Positions 20,144-28,741 of a DNA stretch of 39,968 nt are shown piece by piece. The DNA is from a virus. The notes beneath the pieces were generated by a model, which worked only from the letters and a program-made list of their open reading frames with translations, did not search any database and was not told the origin of the DNA. The stretch covers positions 1-39,968 of the IMG/VR virus record IMGVR_UViG_3300042390_000006, one strand, 5' to 3'. The translations under genes and the position numbers were made by a program. Position 1 is the first letter of the stretch, and each line of letters opens with the position of its first letter.

Positions 20144-20149
20144 TATAAT
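20144..20149 (+). promoter_or_regulatory. -10 element 5 bases before an SD-less ATG
   Basis: A perfect TATAAT sits between the helicase stop and the ATG at 20155. The gap from hexamer to ATG is 5 bases and there is no Shine-Dalgarno, which fits leaderless transcription. No good -35 is visible at 16-18 bases, so strength is uncertain. Confidence 0.4.
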
Positions 20150-20154
20150 ATGGT

Positions 20155-20502
20155 ATGCAGCACGAGAATCTTCCTCCTACCTTCTATCACCATAGACCTA
20201 TCAAAAAGTTCTATCTTGACGGGGTCATCCACGATGAGTCAGCGCTTGGTAGGCTGAAGGATGAATACATCAGGCTCCTGGATTCAGAAATGCGACTATC
20301 AGGATATGTGCCACGGCTTGACATAACTCCAGATTTTACGCTAGACTATAACCACAAGAAAAAATATTTTGAGTTTCAACTAACAGTACACGGGACATAC
20401 ACGGGAAGAAGACAAAGCGAATGGATAGCAGGAATAGACGTAAGCACACCAATCTTTATACAAAAGAGCAAATCAAAAGAGTTCTCACGGGAACAGGTGT
20501 AA
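20155..20502 (+). CDS. Hypothetical protein, overlaps primase
   Basis: 115 residues, with no recognised family. It opens with a Pro/His-rich segment, then a helical stretch (DESALGRLKDEYIRLLDSEM) and a beta-rich part (FTLDYNHKKKYFEFQLTVHGTY). The last 82 bases overlap the start of the primase gene in another frame. The ATG has no Shine-Dalgarno, but a TATAAT lies 5 bases upstream. Its position between helicase and primase suggests a replication accessory. Confidence 0.6.
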   Translation: MQHENLPPTFYHHRPIKKFYLDGVIHDESALGRLKDEYIRLLDSEMRLSGYVPRLDITPDFTLDYNHKKKYFEFQLTVHGTYTGRRQSEWIAGIDVSTPIFIQKSKSKEFSREQV

Positions 20503-21365
20503 CGATTGAGTCTGAGGTTGACTCAGACTATATTATTTTCTGTCCATATCACAATAACAACAGGACCCCAGCAGGAGAAATAGACAAGTCAAATGGAACA
20601 TTCTTCTGTTTTGCTTGTCACCACGTTACGGGATTGACAGAGTTTGTTATGCACATGTCTAATAGAACATACTTTGAGGCTGCAAGATTTATCAAAAGCA
20701 AAGAAACAGAAACAAGCATAGAACAGGATGTAGACAGGGCCCTTTATAAAAAACCAGAGTTTACTTTGTTTGACGAGGTTGTTATCAAAAGACTACATAA
20801 TGAATTACTATCTTCTAGCAGAGCAAAAGATTATTTTAACTATAGGAAAATTACCAAAGAGTCAGCATCAAAATTTTCTTTAGGCTATTCAGAAAAACAA
20901 GATATGGTAACTGTTCCAGTACATAGTCCAGACGGATTAGCAATTGGATTTGTTGGAAGATCTATTGAGGGCAAAGAGTTTAAGAACACCCCAGGTCTGC
21001 CAAAGTCTAAAACACTGTTTAACCTTCATAGAGTTAAGACTTCTGGTAAAGTCTACATAGTTGAATCATCATTTGATGCCATTAGGCTTGACCAGTGTGG
21101 CTTTCCAGCAGTAGCAACATTGGGATCTAATGTGTCAAACATACAAATAGAATTGCTTCAGAAGTACTTTAATGATATAATTGTCATTGCGGATAACGAT
21201 GAAGCAGGTGGAAATATGAAAACTAAGATAGTTGAAAAACTTGGTTCTCGTGTATCTGTAATACAATTAAATAAAGAATATAAAGATATAGGCGACATGG
21301 ACGATAAGTCAATTCAAGAACTGGACTTCCAGTTTGACAAATCAATACAGTCTATGCTAAACTAA
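20421..21365 (+). CDS. dnaG: DnaG-type DNA primase
   Basis: 314 residues. It makes RNA primers on the lagging strand. A CHC2 zinc-binding site is visible (Cys41, His44, Cys63, Cys66: CPYH ... CFAC). A Toprim catalytic core follows: VYIVESSFDAIRL near 210-223 with the metal-binding Glu, and VIADNDEAGG near 258-267 with the Asp-x-Asp pair. No ATG, GTG or TTG start occurs between 20421 and the zinc site, so the start inside the preceding gene is the only standard one. Much shorter than cellular DnaG (about 600), lacking a helicase-binding C-terminal domain, as in many phages. Confidence 0.9.
   Translation: MDSRNRRKHTNLYTKEQIKRVLTGTGVTIESEVDSDYIIFCPYHNNNRTPAGEIDKSNGTFFCFACHHVTGLTEFVMHMSNRTYFEAARFIKSKETETSIEQDVDRALYKKPEFTLFDEVVIKRLHNELLSSSRAKDYFNYRKITKESASKFSLGYSEKQDMVTVPVHSPDGLAIGFVGRSIEGKEFKNTPGLPKSKTLFNLHRVKTSGKVYIVESSFDAIRLDQCGFPAVATLGSNVSNIQIELLQKYFNDIIVIADNDEAGGNMKTKIVEKLGSRVSVIQLNKEYKDIGDMDDKSIQELDFQFDKSIQSMLN
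21334..21363 (+). promoter_or_regulatory. Promoter for the probable SSB gene
   Basis: TTGACA at 21334-21339, an 18-base spacer ending in TGC, and TAAACT at 21358-21363. This is a full -35 plus extended -10, lying across the primase stop. The predicted start near 21370 gives a leader of about 20 bases before the ATG at 21390. A separate promoter would suit a protein needed in large amounts. Confidence 0.6.
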
Positions 21366-21389
21366 CATAATACAGAAAAGAGAAAACAC

Positions 21390-22043
21390 ATGGCAATACT
21401 AAGAGGAATCAAAGAAATGGGACCAGTACTAGATGGTCCAAAGGGTGGCGACGGCCCAAAGGTTAAGTGGCTAAAACTTGCTGATGGACAATCAGTAAAG
21501 ATTAGATTCTTAGAAGAACTAGATGAGGACTCAGCAAACTACAGTCCTGATCGTGGTCTAGCAATCGTTGTATCAGAACACACAAATCCAAAGGACTACA
21601 AGCGCAAGGCTGTAGATACAATGGACACAGAAGGTCGTGACTGGGCAGAAGAAATGCACCGCAAGGATCCAAAGGCTGGCTGGAGAGCACGTCTTCGTTT
21701 CTATTGCAACGTTCTAGTTGACGACGGCATTGAAGCACCATATGTTGCAATCTGGTCAATGGGTATCAGCAAGCAATCATCATTCAACACAATTCGTGAG
21801 TATGCACTTGAAACAGGAAGCATCTCAAATGTACAGTGGAAGTTAAAGCGTAATGGTCAGGGAACTGAAACCAATTACACACTAATTCCATCTGCACCAG
21901 ATAAGGAGCCATTCAACTGGGGAGACATTAAGCCTTACCCACTAGAGTCTGCACTACGCAAGGTTCCTTACGCAGAACAAGAAGCGTTCTATTTGGGCTT
22001 TGATGGCCCATCTGCCACTTCAGCAACAAACGCTGATTGGTAA
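21390..22043 (+). CDS. ssb: Probable single-stranded DNA-binding protein
   Basis: 217 residues between primase and polymerase, with its own good promoter. The segment KVKWLKLADGQSVKIRFLEEL resembles the first OB-fold strands of gp32-like phage SSBs, followed by a basic patch with aromatics (WRARLRFYCNVLV) and a beta strand region (APYVAIWSMG), then IREYALETGSISNVQWKLKRNG. Codon use here is more regular than in neighbours, consistent with high expression. The C-terminus (TSATNADW) is not strongly acidic, unlike many SSBs. Assignment rests on position plus OB-like pattern. Confidence 0.6.
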   Translation: MAILRGIKEMGPVLDGPKGGDGPKVKWLKLADGQSVKIRFLEELDEDSANYSPDRGLAIVVSEHTNPKDYKRKAVDTMDTEGRDWAEEMHRKDPKAGWRARLRFYCNVLVDDGIEAPYVAIWSMGISKQSSFNTIREYALETGSISNVQWKLKRNGQGTETNYTLIPSAPDKEPFNWGDIKPYPLESALRKVPYAEQEAFYLGFDGPSATSATNADW

Positions 22044-22044
22044 T

Positions 22045-25000
22045 ATGAACTACGTCGGCTTACATGTCCACACCCATTTCAGTTTATTTGATGGGATTGC
22101 TACTCCAGAAGAATACGTGAACCGTGCAGTTGAGTTAGGGATGCCAGCAATTGCCATCACTGACCACGGTACTTTATCTGGGCATAGGGAACTGCACCGT
22201 ATTGCAAAAGCAAAGGGCATTAAGCCAATTCTAGGTCTAGAAGGATACATGTGTGCAGACATATCTGATACACGAGATAAGTCTGAAAGAGAAGGTCAAC
22301 AAGATCTTGTCTACAATCACATTATCCTTCTAGCCAAGAATCAAATTGGTTTGGAAAACCTTAACAAGATTAGTGAACTATCTTGGACAGATGGTTTCTT
22401 TAAGAAGCCAAGATTTGATTTTAGTATATTAGAAAAATATAAAGAAGGAATTATTGTTTCTTCTGCTTGCCCAAGTAGCGTTTTAGTTAAAGCACTTGAG
22501 GAAGAAGAGTTTGCTCTCGCAAAGAAATATATCTCTTGGTTCAAAGAGCGCTTTGCTGATGACTACTACATTGAGGTTATGCCTCACAATGAAGCACACA
22601 TAAATAAGTATTTAATACAACTTGCGGATGAATTTGATATCAAAGTTATTGTTACACCAGACTGCCACCATGTTGATCCATCACAAAAAGAAGTTCAAGA
22701 GTTTAAGTTGCTTATGAACACACATGGTAAGTTTGTAAAAGATGCAACATATGAGAAGTCAAAGAAAAAGGGCAACATGATGGAGCGCCTTGATTATCTT
22801 TATGGCGCAGATCGTCAAATGTCATTTAATAAGTTTGATATCCATCTTCTATCTTATGAAGAGATCAAGGCAGCCATGGAAGCGCAGGGTATTGATAGAC
22901 CTGACATCTACTCAAACACAATCCTATTAGCAGAGACAGTAGGAGACTATGGAATTCAAGAAGGATTAAACCTACTACCAGTACAGTACAAGAGTCCTGA
23001 CAAGGAACTTGCAAAGGTTGCTTTGGAAGGTTTGGCAGAGCGAGGTTTGTCAGAAAACCAAGAGTACCTTGACAGACTTGAAGAAGAGTTACAGATTATT
23101 AAAGATAAGAAGTTTGCTCCATACTTCCTTGTTGTAAGTAATATGATTAACTGGGCCAAGAAAGAAGAGATTATGGTTGGCCCAGGTCGTGGTTCATCTG
23201 CTGGCTCTCTTGTTTGCTACGCACTAAAGATTACAGACATTGACCCTATTGAACACAATCTTTTGTTCTTCCGCTTTATCAATCCAGATCGTAATGACTT
23301 TCCAGATATCGATACAGATATTCAAGATACTCGTCGTGAAGAAGTAAAAGATTATCTTGTTAGACAGTATAGACACGTGGCATCCATCGCCACCTTCCTT
23401 GAATTTACAGGCAAAGGAATTGTTAGAGATGTTTCACGAGTACTAAATATTCCTTTGTCAGATGTAAACAAGGTTTTAAAGACTGTTGATACTTGGGATG
23501 ACTTCTGCACATCTAAATCAACACGAGAGTTTCGTGAGAAGTATCCAGAAGTAGAAGTTTATGGAGAGCAACTACGTGGTCGAATTCGTGGTACAGGTAT
23601 TCACGCAGCAGGTGTTGTAACTGCAAAAGAACCAATCTTTAGGTACGCACCACTTGAAACAAGATCTTCTACTGGATCTGATGAAAGAATTCCAGTCGTT
23701 GGTGTTGATATGGAAGAGGCTGAGAGAATTGGCTTAATTAAGATTGATGCTTTGGGTCTTAAGACTTTATCTGTTCTTAAGAACACAATTGATATTATTA
23801 AAGAACGAGATGGAAAAAAGATTGACCTTCTTAAGATTAAGATGGATGATGCCAATGTTTATCAGATGCTGTCTGATGGATATACAAAGGGTGTGTTCCA
23901 GTGTGAAGCAGCACCATACACAAACCTTCTTGTTAAGATGGGTGTTAAGAATCTAAACGAACTTGCAGCATCAAATGCTCTTGTTCGTCCAGGTGCAATG
24001 AATACTATTGGTAAGGATTATGTTGATCGCAAACATGGTCGTCAAAACATTTCTTACACACACCAAGTATTAAAACAATTTACGGAGGACACTTATGGCT
24101 GTATTCTTTACCAGGAACAAGTTATGCAAGCATGCGTACACCTTGGCGGTATGTCCATGTCGGAAGCAGATAAAGTTAGAAAGATCATTGGCAAGAAAAA
24201 AGATGCTAAAGAGTTTGATCAGTTTAAAGAGAGGTTCGTAGAGGGTGCCTCTAAGTTTATCTCTCCAAACCTTGCTCGTGACCTATGGCATGACTTTGAG
24301 GCTCACGCAGGGTACTCATTTAACAAGTCTCACGCAGTAGCATACTCAACACTATCCTATTGGACAGCATGGCTAAAATATTATTATCCACTTGAGTTTA
24401 TGTACTCAGTGCTAAAGAATGAAAAGGATAAAGATGCGAGAACTGAATATCTTATTGAAGCAAAAAGAATGGGAATTAGCATTAAGTTACCTCACATTAA
24501 CGATTCGGATATTGATTTTAAGATTGAGGGTAAAGGTATTCGGTTTGGACTCAGTGCTATCAAGTTCATATCTGACAAGATTGGTGAACGATACATATCG
24601 GCACGACCATTCAATTCGTACAAAGAACTTGAAGAATTCACATTCACCAAGGGCAACGGAGTAAACAGTCGTGCACTCCAAGCACTTAGGGTAATTGGCG
24701 CAGCAACATTTAATGATAATCCTAGAAATGATCAGGAGATTAAAGAGAACCTGTATGAGTACCTAAACCTTCCAGAGTTTAATATTACTATACCTTCTCA
24801 CTACTATGCATTCATTCAGGACATTGTTGACTTTGAAGAAAAAGGATCATACATTTTTATGGGTATGGTAAAATCTATTAAAAGGGGAACAGGATGGTCA
24901 CGAGTTGAAATTTTGGATAAGACTGGGTCTGTGGGTATATTTGATGATGAGAATACAACTATTGAGACGGGTCGTTCTTATCTTGTCTTGTGTAATGATA

Positions 25001-25320
25001 ACAGGATTGTTTCTTTCATACCTTCTGATGAGATAAAAGAATCATCTCATGCTCTAGTAAAGTTTTTAAGTTACAAGCAGTTGCCGTACAAGGATGATGA
25101 AATGTTTGTTGTATCCTTTAAGCCAAGGATTACAAAGGCTGGAAAGAAGATGGCATCTCTTACACTTGCAGATACAAGCAGAGATCTTCATTCAATTACA
25201 GTTTTCCCAACATCTTTTGCAAAAGCATATATGCACATTGAAGAAGGAAAATCTTATAAGTTTAGTTTTGGAAAGACAAAAGACGGAACAGTCACATTGG
25301 AGGATGTACATGTCAGTTAG
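22045..25320 (+). CDS. dnaE: DNA polymerase III alpha subunit (DnaE-type)
   Basis: 1091 residues from the ATG at 22045, two bases after the previous stop; the longer frame from 22000 would extend into the SSB gene and adds no conserved sequence. N-terminal PHP domain with HVHTHFS near residue 7, TDHGT near 38 and PDCHH near 208. The catalytic core has GPGRGSSAGSLV near 378, the Asp-x-Asp metal site in PDIDTDIQDTRRE near 420, and the third Asp in IKIDALGLKTL near 566. FNKSHAVAYSTLSYWTA is the conserved palm/finger motif. A C-terminal OB-like domain (GMVKSIKRGTGWSRVEIL) follows. The intact PHP histidines may give proofreading, known for some DnaE proteins. No sliding clamp or loader gene was seen, so host factors are probably used. 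Confidence 0.95.
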   Translation: MNYVGLHVHTHFSLFDGIATPEEYVNRAVELGMPAIAITDHGTLSGHRELHRIAKAKGIKPILGLEGYMCADISDTRDKSEREGQQDLVYNHIILLAKNQIGLENLNKISELSWTDGFFKKPRFDFSILEKYKEGIIVSSACPSSVLVKALEEEEFALAKKYISWFKERFADDYYIEVMPHNEAHINKYLIQLADEFDIKVIVTPDCHHVDPSQKEVQEFKLLMNTHGKFVKDATYEKSKKKGNMMERLDYLYGADRQMSFNKFDIHLLSYEEIKAAMEAQGIDRPDIYSNTILLAETVGDYGIQEGLNLLPVQYKSPDKELAKVALEGLAERGLSENQEYLDRLEEELQIIKDKKFAPYFLVVSNMINWAKKEEIMVGPGRGSSAGSLVCYALKITDIDPIEHNLLFFRFINPDRNDFPDIDTDIQDTRREEVKDYLVRQYRHVASIATFLEFTGKGIVRDVSRVLNIPLSDVNKVLKTVDTWDDFCTSKSTREFREKYPEVEVYGEQLRGRIRGTGIHAAGVVTAKEPIFRYAPLETRSSTGSDERIPVVGVDMEEAERIGLIKIDALGLKTLSVLKNTIDIIKERDGKKIDLLKIKMDDANVYQMLSDGYTKGVFQCEAAPYTNLLVKMGVKNLNELAASNALVRPGAMNTIGKDYVDRKHGRQNISYTHQVLKQFTEDTYGCILYQEQVMQACVHLGGMSMSEADKVRKIIGKKKDAKEFDQFKERFVEGASKFISPNLARDLWHDFEAHAGYSFNKSHAVAYSTLSYWTAWLKYYYPLEFMYSVLKNEKDKDARTEYLIEAKRMGISIKLPHINDSDIDFKIEGKGIRFGLSAIKFISDKIGERYISARPFNSYKELEEFTFTKGNGVNSRALQALRVIGAATFNDNPRNDQEIKENLYEYLNLPEFNITIPSHYYAFIQDIVDFEEKGSYIFMGMVKSIKRGTGWSRVEILDKTGSVGIFDDENTTIETGRSYLVLCNDNRIVSFIPSDEIKESSHALVKFLSYKQLPYKDDEMFVVSFKPRITKAGKKMASLTLADTSRDLHSITVFPTSFAKAYMHIEEGKSYKFSFGKTKDGTVTLEDVHVS

Positions 25321-26320
25321 TATAGAAGAAGCGTTAGCACAACTTGATCCTAAGTTGAGAAAAAGATTAGGTACTGGAGTAGGTGTAAACTATGAATACC
25401 AGCCTACACCTAGTTACGGATTAAACCGTGCACTGGGAGGCGGTCTACCATATGGCAGACAAGTTCTTATCTGGGGTTCAAAGTCTTCTGCAAAGTCTTC
25501 TATGTGCCTTCAGATGATTGCTCTAGCGCAAGCAGAAGGAAAACTGTGTGCTTGGATTGATTCAGAAATGTCATACTCAGAAGACTGGGCTAGAACTTTG
25601 GGGGTAGATCCAGAAAAACTAATCTACTCACAAGCAAGAACTATTAGTGACATGGTAGATGTTGGTGTTGGCTTAATGAATGCTGGAGTTGATTTAATAG
25701 TGGTAGACTCTATTACATCAATGCTTCCAGCAATCTATTTTGAAAAAGATACAGATGAAATGAAAGCCTTAGAAAATACAAAACAGATTGGAGCAGAATC
25801 CCGTGACTTTAGTAACGCATGGAAAATGCTTAACTATGCAAACAATAAAGTTAAGCCAACTTTGCTTGTTCTTATTTCTCAGTCTCGTAACAATATCAAT
25901 GCTATGTATACTAGCCAGCAGCCTTCTGGTGGTCAGGCTACTAAGTTTTATTCCTCATGTATTGTTAAACTCTTTTCTTCAGAGTCAGACAATCAAGCGA
26001 TTAAGGGCAAGATCAAGGTAGGAGATAAATTAATTGAAGAAAAGATTGGTAGAACTATTAAGTGGGAACTCCAGTTCTCCAAAACCTCTCCAGGGTTCCA
26101 GTCTGGTGAGTATGATTTTTATTTCAGAGGTGACGATATTGGTCTTGATACCATTGGTGATCTGGTTACTACCGCAGAACTAAATGGCATTGTAGAACGC
26201 ACAGGTGCTTGGTATATACTTCCTGACGGCACAAAGGTTCAGGGTAAAGAAGCATTCGTTAATCGTGTAAGAGAGGATCTTGACTTGCAAGAATCAATCA
26301 AGGCAAAACTAAATGCCTAG
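25310..26320 (+). CDS. recA: RecA-like recombinase
   Basis: 336 residues. Start ATG at 25310, with GGAGG 6 bases upstream; it overlaps the polymerase stop by 11 bases. It forms filaments on single-stranded DNA and pairs homologues. Walker A is GSKSSAKSS (residues 56-64) against the usual GPESSGKTT: the Gly before Lys is Ala. AWIDSEMSYSEDWAR carries the catalytic Glu; Walker B is LIVVDSITSM. The DNA-binding loop region reads LISQSRNNINAMYTSQQPSGGQATKFYSS, keeping the GG and KFYSS part of loop L2 but with an altered L1. A divergent phage RecA rather than a host copy. Confidence 0.88.
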   Translation: MSVSIEEALAQLDPKLRKRLGTGVGVNYEYQPTPSYGLNRALGGGLPYGRQVLIWGSKSSAKSSMCLQMIALAQAEGKLCAWIDSEMSYSEDWARTLGVDPEKLIYSQARTISDMVDVGVGLMNAGVDLIVVDSITSMLPAIYFEKDTDEMKALENTKQIGAESRDFSNAWKMLNYANNKVKPTLLVLISQSRNNINAMYTSQQPSGGQATKFYSSCIVKLFSSESDNQAIKGKIKVGDKLIEEKIGRTIKWELQFSKTSPGFQSGEYDFYFRGDDIGLDTIGDLVTTAELNGIVERTGAWYILPDGTKVQGKEAFVNRVREDLDLQESIKAKLNA

Positions 26321-26492
26321 TTATACAGTTTATCAGGGTCAATGGGTATGCCATACGTGTAAGGCTATTGTTCCAACATTGAGGTGCTATGCTGCAACCA
26401 AAACATTAACATGGATGTGCAAAGAAAAACATTTGACAACCGTATACCTTGGTAGAAGAAAAAAGAAGGATTTTGATGACGGAGAAGAGTGA
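26313..26492 (+). CDS. Small zinc-finger protein (59 aa)
   Basis: ATG at 26313 lies in the last codons of recA (8-base overlap) and the stop TGA is at 26490. The 59-residue product has CHTC at 13-16, Cys25 and Cys36, a plausible four-cysteine zinc site, and ends with a basic then acidic tail (GRRKKKDFDDGEE). No family is recognised. Its position between recA and a nuclease gene suggests a DNA-binding accessory. Confidence 0.55.
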   Translation: MPSYTVYQGQWVCHTCKAIVPTLRCYAATKTLTWMCKEKHLTTVYLGRRKKKDFDDGEE

Positions 26493-26757
26493 GTCTAAGA
26501 GAATAGGGGCTAAGCAGCACAAGAACTCTGGTCGTAATACTCAAAAGGGAGATGCGTCCTGGAAAAACTTTGTTGTAGACTTTAAAGAGGTCGGAAAGTC
26601 TTTTACATTGAACAAAGAGGTTTGGGCAAAGGCTACAACTGATGCTATGAAAAACGGTAAAGACCCAGCAATTGTTGTCGTACTGGGCGAGGGTAACTCT
26701 AAAGTAAGACTTGCTATAATTGAGATGAGTATATTAGAAGATCTAGTGGAGGAATAA
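26476..26757 (+). CDS. Small PD-(D/E)xK nuclease, possible HJ resolvase-like
   Basis: 93 residues from the ATG at 26476 (AGAAGGA 5 bases upstream); an upstream in-frame start at 26449 is less likely. The layout NSGRNTQKGDASWKNFVVDFKEVGKSFTL (residues 17-45), then W, then DPAIVVVLGEG and RLAIIEMSILEDL, matches compact phage nucleases of the PD-(D/E)xK fold in which K-G-D, then D/E-x-K, is followed by 'KSF.L....W'. The likely metal/catalytic residues are Asp26, Asp35 and Lys37. Such proteins act as structure-specific or resolvase-like nucleases. Asp replaces the usual Glu in D/E-x-K. Confidence 0.5.
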   Translation: MTEKSESKRIGAKQHKNSGRNTQKGDASWKNFVVDFKEVGKSFTLNKEVWAKATTDAMKNGKDPAIVVVLGEGNSKVRLAIIEMSILEDLVEE

Positions 26758-27062
26758 TGGAACAACAAGGAACAACAATAGATATGGTAAATGGTTTGTC
26801 AGAGATTGCAGACTACATGCAGGACGAAGAACTCACAGTTGCACTGACAATGATTGCTAAACTAATTATAAAGCCAGACATCCCAATCAATGTTGCCCAC
26901 GTAGAGATTGTAAGGCTGCAGGCAATTGCTGCTAAGATGGCTTTCAAAGCAACCTGGATGGCCAATGTTGATAAGTCAGATCGTGGAAAGAAGAATCTTT
27001 ATTACACGGCAGCAGAGTCGTTAAACAATTTAGTATCTGCGCTAAAGTATATTACTCGCTAA
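26757..27062 (+). CDS. Hypothetical helical protein
   Basis: 101 residues, start at the TAATG overlap with GGAGG upstream. Predicted all-helical: a Met/Glu-rich first helix (ADYMQDEELTVALTMIAKLI), a Pro-Ile loop and two more helices ending SLNNLVSALKYITR. No known motif. It belongs to the recombination cluster by spacing and direction, so a partner of the nuclease or RecA is possible but not shown. Confidence 0.55.
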   Translation: MEQQGTTIDMVNGLSEIADYMQDEELTVALTMIAKLIIKPDIPINVAHVEIVRLQAIAAKMAFKATWMANVDKSDRGKKNLYYTAAESLNNLVSALKYITR

Positions 27063-27094
27063 TATGCTATACTTATACTAATAGAAACGAGTAA
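27052..27094 (+). promoter_or_regulatory. Extended -10 promoter inside a 7-bp inverted repeat
   Basis: TGC-TATACT at 27065-27073, with a second TATACT at 27074-27079. The promoter lies between TTACTCG (27052-27058) and its reverse complement CGAGTAA (27088-27094), which ends 3 bases before the ATG at 27098. The predicted start (about 27080) is downstream of the left arm, so only read-through mRNA would contain both arms. No -35 was seen. This mirrors the arrangement at 36758 in a weaker form. Confidence 0.4.
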
Positions 27095-27097
27095 AAA

Positions 27098-27898
27098 ATG
27101 ACAAAAAGTTTATTGCAACAGATTATGGTTAAGCAGGAAAAACCACCAGTAGACTCAATAGATGTTGCTGGTTTGACTGAAAAAATTCAGTCTGGATATA
27201 CTGTCAATCGTATTGAAAAGCAAACCCAGAAGAAGACCTTTGCGCCATCCACTATTGCCTACGGGCATGGAGAGTGTCCAAGATACTGGTACCTTGCCTT
27301 TGACGGACAAATGTTTGAAGATGATGCAACACCATACAGTGCAGCCAATATGACTGCAGGAACAAAGTCTCACGAAAGAATCCAAGAAGCAATGGGTAAT
27401 GTTCCAGACTTCCTTGTTGATTCAGAATTTAAAATAACACATAATGATCCACCAATCTTTGGTTATGGAGATGTTATTGTTAACTGGCAGGGAGAAGAAC
27501 TCCTTGGTGAAATTAAAACAATGATGAATGAAGGTTTTGAGTACCGCAAGGCTCATATGAAACCAAAGACTGGTCACCTAGTCCAGTTGCTTATCTACAT
27601 GAAAATTCTCAAGAAGCCTAAAGCAGTTCTTATTTATGAAAATAAAAACAATCACGAGTTGCTTATTCTTCCAGTAGAAGTAAATGATTATTATCGTCGG
27701 TGGGTAGACCAGACGTTTGAATGGATGAGATCAGTTCGTAAGGCTTGGGTCGACAGAACCCTACCTGAAAAGAACTATCGCTCTAATTCAAAGATTTGCA
27801 AATCATGTCCTATTAAAAAGGCTTGTGCAGATGCTGGTAAGGGAGACTTTAAACTAAAGTCTTTGGAGCCTATAGATGAAGCATTGTCAATGGTGTGA
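27098..27898 (+). CDS. Cas4-like PD-(D/E)xK exonuclease
   Basis: 266 residues. The RecB/Cas4-type nuclease signature is complete: Cys60, His92 (SHERIQEAM), Asp125 (GYGDVIV), Glu138-x-Lys140 (LLGEIKT), Gln163/Tyr167 (QLLIYM), and a C-terminal CKSCPIKKAC cluster (Cys234, 237, 243) that with Cys60 would hold an Fe-S cluster. These proteins resect DNA ends. There is no CRISPR array or cas1/cas2 near, so this is the phage recombination version working with RecA. A probable own promoter lies at 27065. It overlaps the next gene by 23 bases. Confidence 0.85.
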   Translation: MTKSLLQQIMVKQEKPPVDSIDVAGLTEKIQSGYTVNRIEKQTQKKTFAPSTIAYGHGECPRYWYLAFDGQMFEDDATPYSAANMTAGTKSHERIQEAMGNVPDFLVDSEFKITHNDPPIFGYGDVIVNWQGEELLGEIKTMMNEGFEYRKAHMKPKTGHLVQLLIYMKILKKPKAVLIYENKNNHELLILPVEVNDYYRRWVDQTFEWMRSVRKAWVDRTLPEKNYRSNSKICKSCPIKKACADAGKGDFKLKSLEPIDEALSMV

Positions 27899-28151
27899 TC
27901 AACAATTTAAAACAGATATAACATATCAGATATATTGTTCACCAGAGTGTAGAGACCAGTCGACAAAAGAAAAAATTGCTGCAAGGTATATGGTTTCTAG
28001 ACGACAAAAAAGAATAGGTAAGGAAAGAACTTGCAAGTCATGCAAAGAGTCTTTGTCAATCTATAATGATGACAACCTTTGTGTAAAATGTAATGTCAAT
28101 CCTTCTGACGTAGCAAAAGCATTAAAAGAAATTAAGGATAATTTAAAATGA
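27876..28151 (+). CDS. Double zinc-finger protein
   Basis: 91 residues, starting inside the end of the Cas4-like gene with GGAG 8-9 bases upstream. Two zinc sites: CQWC (4-7) with CSPEC near 21-25, and CKSC near 52-55 with CVKC near 69-72. Between them is a basic helix (STKEKIAARYMVSRRQKRIGK), suggesting DNA or RNA contact. It sits between the exonuclease and RuvC-like genes (ATGA overlap with the latter), so a role in recombination or repair is inferred. Confidence 0.65.
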   Translation: MKHCQWCDQQFKTDITYQIYCSPECRDQSTKEKIAARYMVSRRQKRIGKERTCKSCKESLSIYNDDNLCVKCNVNPSDVAKALKEIKDNLK

Positions 28152-28741
28152 AACTAGCAGAGGCAATAGGAACTAAAATTCCAAATACGATTTGTGCAAT
28201 TGATGCAAGCACAAACAGTCTTGCCTTTGCTATTTTTAATACTCAACAAAAGACTTTAGAGTCAGTAGGAAAGATTACCTTTAAAGGTAAAGACACCTAT
28301 GAAAAAGTTATGGATGCTGGACAAAAAGTTAAGTTGTTTCTAGATATGTACGGCGGATTTGAAGCCATTGTAATTGAGCACACAGTATTTATGAACAGTC
28401 CCAAGACAGCAGCAGACCTGGCTTTAGTTCAAGGAGCAATTCTTGGATCAGCAGGTCAGTCTGGAACCAAAGTTATAGGCAAGGTATCTCCAATTACTTG
28501 GCAAAACTTTATTGGTAACAAAAAGATTTCCAAAGATGAGCAACTGTTTATTCGTTCTCAGAATCCTGGTAAGTCAGTTTCTTGGTATAAAACTTATGAG
28601 AGAAATCTTCGTAAAGAAAGAACAATTAAGTTTATTAATATTAACTATGATAGAACGATTACAGATAATGATGTTGCGGATGCTTGCGGAATTGGGCACT
28701 GGGCATTAAAAAATTGGGGAAAGGCTATAGGTACGGAATAA
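28148..28741 (+). CDS. ruvC: RuvC-like Holliday junction resolvase
   Basis: 197 residues, starting at the ATGA overlap. It has the RNase H-like fold of RuvC. The acidic residues are in order: Asp19 (CAIDASTNS), Glu77 (IVIEHTVF), and Asp175/Asp178 (NDVADACG). RuvC cuts four-way junctions symmetrically, which in phages clears branched DNA before packaging. The helical insert around 80-130 (AADLALVQGAILG) is the usual dimer/DNA helix. It is somewhat longer than cellular RuvC (about 175) because of a basic segment near 145-162. Confidence 0.85.
   Translation: MKLAEAIGTKIPNTICAIDASTNSLAFAIFNTQQKTLESVGKITFKGKDTYEKVMDAGQKVKLFLDMYGGFEAIVIEHTVFMNSPKTAADLALVQGAILGSAGQSGTKVIGKVSPITWQNFIGNKKISKDEQLFIRSQNPGKSVSWYKTYERNLRKERTIKFININYDRTITDNDVADACGIGHWALKNWGKAIGTE

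Noticed and set aside
25094-25309. Longer recA start at 25094
   Set aside because: Would overlap the polymerase by over 200 bases with low-complexity Leu/Gln sequence; GGAGG fixes the start at 25310.
27098-27898. Cas4-like gene as part of a CRISPR system
   Set aside because: No repeat array, cas1 or cas2; neighbours are recombination genes of the phage.
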